From Metabacillus arenae (GTDB taxonomy: Bacteria; Bacillota; Bacilli; Bacillales; Bacillaceae), in NCBI RefSeq assembly GCF_014773385.1, contig NZ_JACXAI010000007.1, positions 1-64,000 on the forward strand: a stretch of DNA of 64,000 bases. Reading direction: 5' to 3'. This document shows positions 59,176 to 64,000 of this stretch, piece after piece. The position numbers and the translations under genes were made by a program. The number at the start of each line of letters is the position of its first letter. Position 1 is the first letter of the stretch. The notes beneath the pieces were generated by a model. That model had not been told where the DNA came from and did no database searches. It worked only from the letters and a program-made list of their open reading frames with translations.

Positions 59176-60383
59176 ATACTCACCTTTTCTTTATTCTTAA
59201 CCATGCTGTTCACTTTTGTTGGAAGTCCAAACAATTCGGTAAACCCAATCGCTGCTTGATGGTCAAATGCATCTTCCTTTGTATAAGTGGCAAGCTTTTC
59301 ATCGTATAACGAATAAGGTGATTTTCTCCCTTCTACAATGGCATGCCCTTTAAACAGCTTAACTCGTACTACCCCAGTAACATGCTGTTGAGTTTCCTTA
59401 AGGAATGCTTCAAGTGCATTTTTGATCGGAGAAAACCAAAGACCGTTATAGATCACTTCGGAAATTTTTTGTTCAATAAGCGGTTTGAAATGGGCAACTT
59501 CTTTCACTTGAGTAATATCTTCTAATTCTTTATGTGCCTTGATTAAAGTCATTGCACCTGGACATTCATATATTTCACGTGATTTAATACCAACAAGACG
59601 ATTTTCAACATGATCAATCCGTCCAACACCGTGCATTCCCGCTAATTCATTTAATTTTAAAATTAATTCAGATAGTGGATAAGATTGACCGTTTAATGAA
59701 ACCGGCACACCTTGTTCAAACGAAATTTCTACGATATCTGCCTCATCAGGACTGTTCTCTAAAGAGTTTGTGAGATCATAAGCATCTTCAGGGGGTGCAG
59801 CCCACGGGTCTTCTAATATCCCGCACTCATTACTTCTTCCCCATAAATTTTGATCAATTGAGTATGGGCTATCTAGTTTAATTGGAACCGGAATGTTATG
59901 AGCTTGGGCATATTCAATTTCCTCTTCCCGTGACCAGCTCCATTCTCTCACCGGTGCAATCACCTCTAAATTTGGATTCAATGCTTTGATGGAAACTTCA
60001 AAACGAACTTGGTCATTTCCTTTTCCTGTACACCCATGCGCTACGGCGACTGCCCCTTCCTGTTCAGCAATCTCAACCAATTTCTTTGCAATTAGCGGAC
60101 GTGAAAGAGCAGATACCAATGGGTATTTACCTTCGTATAAAGCATGAGATTGTAAGGCAAGCAATGCAAAGTCCTTTGCAAATTCTTCTTTTGTATCAAT
60201 CATAAATGATTTGACCGCACCAACTTGCAGGGCTTTTTGCTGAACAAATGCAAGATCCTTTCCTTCCCCTACATCTAAACAACAAGCAATAACCTCATAT
60301 CCTTTTTCTTGTAACCATTTAATCGCAACAGATGTATCTAGACCTCCTGAATAGGCTAATACAATCTTTTTATTTTCACTCAT
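59172..60383 (-). CDS. argG: Argininosuccinate synthase
   Basis: A 403-residue ATP-dependent enzyme that joins citrulline and aspartate. The PP-loop is [17 protein letters not shown] near residue 10; [14 protein letters not shown] lies near residue 115 and the [20 protein letters not shown] region near residue 176. The ATG follows AGAGGGG. Two ARG-box-like sequences lie 17-54 bases upstream, so AhrC/ArgR repression is likely. Confidence 0.97.
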   Translation of the reverse strand: MSENKKIVLAYSGGLDTSVAIKWLQEKGYEVIACCLDVGEGKDLAFVQQKALQVGAVKSFMIDTKEEFAKDFALLALQSHALYEGKYPLVSALSRPLIAKKLVEIAEQEGAVAVAHGCTGKGNDQVRFEVSIKALNPNLEVIAPVREWSWSREEEIEYAQAHNIPVPIKLDSPYSIDQNLWGRSNECGILEDPWAAPPEDAYDLTNSLENSPDEADIVEISFEQGVPVSLNGQSYPLSELILKLNELAGMHGVGRIDHVENRLVGIKSREIYECPGAMTLIKAHKELEDITQVKEVAHFKPLIEQKISEVIYNGLWFSPIKNALEAFLKETQQHVTGVVRVKLFKGHAIVEGRKSPYSLYDEKLATYTKEDAFDHQAAIGFTELFGLPTKVNSMVKNKEKVSI

Positions 60384-60399
60384 TAGAAAACCCCTCTCT

Positions 60400-60437
60400 G
60401 TTGTATAAAAATTAATTCATATTCATAAAAATTCAAT
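60400..60437. promoter_or_regulatory. Tandem ARG boxes upstream of argG
   Basis: TATTCATAAAAATTCAAT (60420-60437) matches the ARG-box consensus TNTGNATWWWWATNCANA with two mismatches. GTTGTATAAAAATTAATT (60400-60417) matches with three. The pair is spaced about two helical turns apart, as in AhrC-regulated promoters. Confidence 0.6.
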
Positions 60438-60581
60438 TATATGTATACACTTTAACAACTTCGATGCATTTTTTCAATAGAAATTTCATAAAAAAACATA
60501 ACTATTTACAAAAAATTCACTAAATCGTGTAAGATAGCCTATAAAGGGTTTTTATGAGCAACTAATAAAGGGTGTTGGACG

Positions 60582-60896
60582 ATGAAATGGTTTCAATATG
60601 ATGAACGATTACAAATTGAAGTTCCTGTTATACAGAAAAGCTGGGATAAGATTAGTAAGGAAGAACAAGAAAATATATTAACAAAATGGGAGAAAGTTAG
60701 AGGGAGAATTCCAGATCGAATTAAAGAGCTTGAAAAAGAAATCGAAAATAAACAAGCTCAATTAAATGAAGAAGAAAATTTTGAAGCATCTTGCATATTG
60801 AACATCCAAATTGCAGACCTTGCGTCTGTCATCAATGATTTATGGATTTGGTATCGGATCAACCAAACAATCAACTCTACAAAAATTCATTCCTAA
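60582..60896 (+). CDS. Coiled-coil protein of unknown function
   Basis: A 104-residue soluble protein. A predicted coiled coil occupies about residues 33-65 (RIPDRIKELEKEIENKQAQL), and a short hydrophobic segment with Trp follows (VINDLWIWYRI). I do not recognise the family. GGGTG lies ten bases before the ATG. It is divergent from argG. The alternative, a chance frame, is unlikely given length and composition. Confidence 0.72.
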   Translation: MKWFQYDERLQIEVPVIQKSWDKISKEEQENILTKWEKVRGRIPDRIKELEKEIENKQAQLNEEENFEASCILNIQIADLASVINDLWIWYRINQTINSTKIHS

Positions 60897-60931
60897 ATAT
60901 TGATGAACTAGACTTGTTCAATTTCAGAAAA

Positions 60932-61058
60932 GAAAAGCGCAAGTCCGACCCTCACAAGTATTAACGAGCCGGCAAAATATGACCAAAGGGCCAATTACGC
61001 CTGTAAGCTGGAAATCGATAGAATACTCTAAAATGTACAGTTAAATAAATTTAAGCTC
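60932..61058 (+). repeat. Dispersed intergenic repeat, family 1 (shortened)
   Basis: GAAAAGCGCAAGTCCGACC, CACAAGTATTAACGAGCCGG, ATATGACCAAAGGGCC, GCTGGAAATCGATAG and a worn tail (GTTAAATAAATTTAAGC). The hairpin middle is deleted. Confidence 0.75.
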
Positions 61059-61096
61059 TATTGCCATAGAAAATGGTCAAATCTATCACCTGATGT

Positions 61097-61942
61097 TTAA
61101 AGAGCTGTTAAATCTCCCTTTTCTGTTAACAGCCGAAATTGATAATATTTTTCTGCAAACTCCGTAATTCTCTTTGTTTGACGATAATTTATCCCTGCTC
61201 CTGTTAAGATCCCTAATAGTGGGATTCCCTGAATAAGTTTCTTTTTTAGTAATGAAAGAAACACAAGTTTAACAGTCTGGCTAAGGAAGACATGAAAGAT
61301 ACGGTCATCGGTTAATACTTCAGTTTCATTACAAAAAAATGGGAGCTCTTCTTCTTTCTCCATGTCATCTACAAGTTTTTTCCATCTCTCATATTGGAAT
61401 TTCTTCGGTAATAGTGCAGCATGAAAAACTTGCAAAGAAACCATCATCTCACGAGGGACATTCACATTATAGCCGTAGCTCATTGCTGTCAATTGTACAG
61501 ATTTTAATTGAATACTAACAAGTAATGGCAGATCAATTCCCCACAATAACATGCCTCCTGAACCTGTCATTCCTCCTTGAATAAAAGAGTATAAGCGATG
61601 CTTCGCTATTGAAGAAGCTGCTATGTAGTGGAGCTGATCAATCGGAAGCTGCTTTAAATCAGCAAGCTCTTGAATGCTACCATTAAAAACTCTAGCCTTT
61701 AATAACAACTGCTCCTTTGCTTCAAGCTGAAATTTGGAATTTTGGATATAAGAATGTAAATGAAAGAAACCATCATCAAGGTTAGTAAAGAAGGAAGGTT
61801 TTAAGTGAGGTGGAATTTCTTTTATTAATTTATTCAGCCATTTTTCAGTGTTTTTTTCAATATCTGTCTGCAAATCATTCTGCAACTCTTTCTCCCAAAG
61901 CTTAATTGAGTCAAGATAATAGTAATCACGTTCATTCAACAT
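61097..61942 (-). CDS. EcsC-family protein
   Basis: A 281-residue protein resembling the EcsC family: an N-terminal helical region (NERDYYYLDSIKLWEKELQN), a glycine-rich hydrophobic stretch near residues 125-145 (FIQGGMTGSGGMLLWGIDLP) and a conserved LLKKKLIQGIPLLGILTGAG segment near residue 240. EcsC was named from the B. subtilis ecs operon; the function is unknown, and the two hydrophobic stretches suggest membrane association. ATG at 61942 has GAGAGGG upstream; ATG at 61984 and 61960 are in frame. Confidence 0.78.
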   Translation of the reverse strand: MLNERDYYYLDSIKLWEKELQNDLQTDIEKNTEKWLNKLIKEIPPHLKPSFFTNLDDGFFHLHSYIQNSKFQLEAKEQLLLKARVFNGSIQELADLKQLPIDQLHYIAASSIAKHRLYSFIQGGMTGSGGMLLWGIDLPLLVSIQLKSVQLTAMSYGYNVNVPREMMVSLQVFHAALLPKKFQYERWKKLVDDMEKEEELPFFCNETEVLTDDRIFHVFLSQTVKLVFLSLLKKKLIQGIPLLGILTGAGINYRQTKRITEFAEKYYQFRLLTEKGDLTAL

Positions 61943-62165
61943 ATCAGACCCTCTCTTCATTGACAGATAACCAGTTAATGACATTATAACATATAATAAT
62001 TTCTGAGCTGCCTGACAAAATCAGTGGCTTAAATCAATCTTATTAAAGGCCGGCGTATTTTATAAATGTTTCCTTATTTTCATCCCTCACTTCTTCATTT
62101 AATTGCAGATATAAATGTATATCGGATAAAATAATGAAAATAAGTGCATATAAGGAGAGACAAAT

Positions 62166-63038
62166 ATGATCCATGAGCTTGAAAATGAAACGATTATCTT
62201 AAGAATGAAGGAAGGGGGAGCCGAGCTTACGAGTGTGATGTTAAAATCGGATGGAACAGAATATATATGGCAGGGTGACCCAGCCTATTGGGGAAGACAT
62301 GCGCCTGTTTTATTTCCAATTGTCGGCCGTCTTGTAAACGATACATATCTTGTAGATTTAAAGTCCTTCCATTTAACCCAGCATGGATTTGCTCGTGATA
62401 TGATGTTTAAGGTAACCAATAAATCAGAAAAAAGTATCCGTTTTGTTTTGAATTCAACTAAAGGAACATTGGAGCATTACCCTTTTCCGTTTGAATTGTC
62501 TATTACCTATATACTCGAGGACAATTCGGTTGTTGTCATATACTCTGTTCATAATATTGGTGATAAAGAAATGTTTTTCTCAGTCGGAGCACATCCAGCC
62601 TTTAATTGCCCGATGAATAGTGGCGAAACATTTGAAGATTATTATCTAGAATTTGGGGAGATCGAAAACCTGGAAACTTATATATTGGAAGATGGTTATC
62701 GGCAAAATTCCAAACGTAAAATTGCACCTCCCTCAAAGACGCTTCCTTTAGCCAAAAGCCTTTTCAAAGACGATGCTATCATTTTGGAAGAAATGAAAGA
62801 AAATAAAATCTCCATCCGTTCTAATCGGCATGAAAGGTTTGTACAAGTTGAATTTCCGGATTTTCCTTTTATCGGAATCTGGACTCCTTATAATAAGGCA
62901 CCCTTTCTATGTATCGAACCTTGGCAAGGCTTAGCAGATGAAATAGGGCATCCGGTGGAGCTGAGCAAAAAAAAGGGAATTCTTCCACTTGAAAGCGGCG
63001 GAACTTATACAGGTAAATTTAAAATCACTGTTGGATGA
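62166..63038 (+). CDS. Aldose-1-epimerase family protein
   Basis: A 290-residue protein of the galactose mutarotase-like beta-sandwich superfamily, LacX type. The conserved features are WGRHAPVLFPIVGRL near residue 42, the TQHGFARDM segment with the conserved His near residue 78, VGAHPAFNCP near residue 142 and the acidic CIEPWQGLADE near residue 252. These fit the catalytic His/Glu set. The actual sugar is unknown. AAGGAGAG precedes the ATG. It is monocistronic. Confidence 0.9.
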   Translation: MIHELENETIILRMKEGGAELTSVMLKSDGTEYIWQGDPAYWGRHAPVLFPIVGRLVNDTYLVDLKSFHLTQHGFARDMMFKVTNKSEKSIRFVLNSTKGTLEHYPFPFELSITYILEDNSVVVIYSVHNIGDKEMFFSVGAHPAFNCPMNSGETFEDYYLEFGEIENLETYILEDGYRQNSKRKIAPPSKTLPLAKSLFKDDAIILEEMKENKISIRSNRHERFVQVEFPDFPFIGIWTPYNKAPFLCIEPWQGLADEIGHPVELSKKKGILPLESGGTYTGKFKITVG

Positions 63039-63044
63039 TTTAAG

Positions 63045-63112
63045 AAAAAGCTCAAGGATCAGTCCTTGGCAGTCAAGTGCGCTGTTCGTTAACCTTTTTA
63101 GATGACTTGGAA
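63045..63112 (+). repeat. Dispersed intergenic repeat, family 1 (fragment)
   Basis: GAAAAAGCTCAAGGATCAGT, CCTTGGCAGTCAAGTGCG and TGTTCGTTAACCTTTTTAGA match the left half of the family. The right half is absent. Confidence 0.5.
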
Positions 63113-63314
63113 TTTAAAAGTCTATTTCGGATGGATCCAGACATAAAGTTCCATTACAAACTTTTAGAATATTATCTTGAAAAAGAGGTATTTCCTTTAT
63201 TTAGCTGTACAACTTCAAATTTACAACTAATTTCCAAAATCAAATTCACATGGAAGCAGCAATAAGAGTTATAATGGAAGTGAACGAAAAAAGCAATAAG
63301 GATGGTGTGTTTCC

Positions 63315-63446
63315 ATGAAGAATCGAGACAAACGGAAAAAGAGGAAGCGTGACATTCTAAAGGATTATTTAAAAAACAAACTAAAGCCGCTTAGACCAAA
63401 AGAAGGAAAATCACCAGTTTCCAATCATAAACAGCATATTAGCTAA
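63315..63446 (+). CDS. Short highly basic protein (43 residues)
   Basis: A 43-codon frame starting MKNRDKRKKRKRDILKDYLK, with lysine and arginine making up about 40 percent of the residues. AAGGATGG lies about ten bases before the ATG. The composition suggests nucleic-acid binding, but no family is recognised and a chance frame in AT-rich DNA is possible. Confidence 0.5.
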   Translation: MKNRDKRKKRKRDILKDYLKNKLKPLRPKEGKSPVSNHKQHIS

Positions 63447-63558
63447 CGATTTTGCAGGGGGAGATACTTTGTCTCTTCCTTTTTTGTATGTTTTAAAAGA
63501 GTCTCTTTTTTATAGGAAATTACATTCACACAGTTTAAACTTATATTAGGTTAATTTT

Positions 63559-63690
63559 CAAAGGGGCTGTCCGAAAAGGTCAACTTCATTAAAAATTGAA
63601 AATCAAGAATGTTAATATATCAGCATTCTGAAACATGGAAAAGGGGCCTCCAATAGCCGAAAATCGACTTATTGGACAGCCCCTTTTTTG
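63559..63690. mobile_element. MITE-like element with GGGGCTGTCC ends
   Basis: CAAAGGGGCTGTCCGAAAAG at the left and the inverted CTTATTGGACAGCCCCTTTT at the right enclose about 90 bases without a frame. Such GGGCTGTCC ends resemble those of some insertion-sequence families, so this may be a miniature or remnant element. The right end followed by a T-run could also act as a terminator. Confidence 0.6.
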
Positions 63691-63890
63691 TGTTTTCTCG
63701 TTTAAGTAATTGGCAATTTTCGAAGTTGTTTAATGGAAGTTACATATTTGTTACGTATAAGTATGCAAATATTTCTCTAACAAAATCAACCTTTAATATA
63801 ATTGTAAATTTTTTTAATTAATTGAAATCAAGATGAAATATTGCTCATATGATGTATGAAAAAACACTAAACTTCATAAGGAGCCAAACC

Positions 63891-64000
63891 ATGAGGAAAA
63901 TATTCATATTGATTTCGTTGTTCTTTTTATTCTTTTTTGGTGCTGGTATGACAAAAGCATCTGCTGGAGGGAAACAATTAATTATTATCAATAAAGCAAA
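63891..64000 (+). CDS. Secreted protein, N-terminus only (cut by window edge)
   Basis: The first 36 codons are visible. A signal peptide (RKIFILISLFFLFFFGAGMT) ends at a likely KASA-G cleavage site, followed by GKQLIIINKA. This beginning is like that of L,D-transpeptidase (YkuD-type) enzymes, whose mature start often reads as a strand of that kind, but too little is visible to be sure. AAGGAG lies seven bases before the ATG. Confidence 0.65.
   Translation, partial: MRKIFILISLFFLFFFGAGMTKASAGGKQLIIINKA

Noticed and set aside
63077-63265. A 62-codon frame after the epimerase gene
   Set aside because: It begins inside a family 1 fragment, has no ribosome site and does not look like a protein.

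Overview
The window is a stretch of core chromosome from a low-GC, endospore-forming member of the Bacillaceae. The evidence is the gene order, which follows the Bacillus subtilis segment from pheT to the argGH/ytkL neighbourhood almost gene for gene, together with the sporulation genes (sspI, ytaF, ytrH, ytrI, ytxC), T-box leaders on aminoacyl-tRNA synthetase genes, and TTG/GTG/ATT starts behind strong Shine-Dalgarno sequences. I cannot name the species from the sequence. Most genes lie on the minus strand.

Layout. 0-5 kb: pheT-pheS behind a Phe T-box, ysgA, then sspI on the plus strand. 5-9 kb: ysdC (M42 peptidase), an all-alpha dUTPase, ysdB, ysdA. 8.7-12.7 kb: infC-rpmI-rplT behind an L20-type leader, and thrS behind a Thr T-box. 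13-21.6 kb: ytxC, dnaI, dnaB, nrdR, a conserved unknown, speD with a long structured leader, gapB, coaE, ytaF, mutM. 21.8-28.5 kb: polA, a CAP-domain lipoprotein, phoR-phoP. 28.9-33 kb: a MaoC-like protein with a consensus cre site, then mdh, icd and citZ, the TCA block. 33.4-47.2 kb: ytwI, ytvI (+), fxsA, pyk, pfkA, accA, accD, a GntR regulator, malic enzyme, dnaE. 47.5-64 kb: ytrH-ytrI (+), nrnA, ytpI (+), ytoI, ytkL, ald, an SDR oxidoreductase, a short gene behind argG-argH, an EcsC-like protein, an aldose-1-epimerase-like protein, and the start of a secreted protein cut by the window edge.

How the genes fit together. The window holds lower glycolysis (pfkA, pyk), gluconeogenesis (gapB), acetyl-CoA carboxylation (accDA with malic enzyme), the oxidative TCA entry (citZ-icd-mdh), replication initiation and repair (dnaB, dnaI, dnaE, polA, mutM), translation (pheST, thrS, infC-rpmI-rplT), phosphate sensing (phoPR) and arginine synthesis (argGH).

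No novel multi-gene system is visible; the coding content is conserved housekeeping. The unusual material lies between the genes: (i) a dispersed family of about 14 intergenic stem-loop repeats of 100-220 bp; (ii) three arrays of direct repeats with a period of 20-21 bp but unrelated unit sequences; (iii) a diverged second repeat pair upstream of pfkA and pyk; (iv) two inverted-repeat elements that look like small mobile or fold-back elements; (v) a structured speD leader; and (vi) short genes of 43 and 49 codons.
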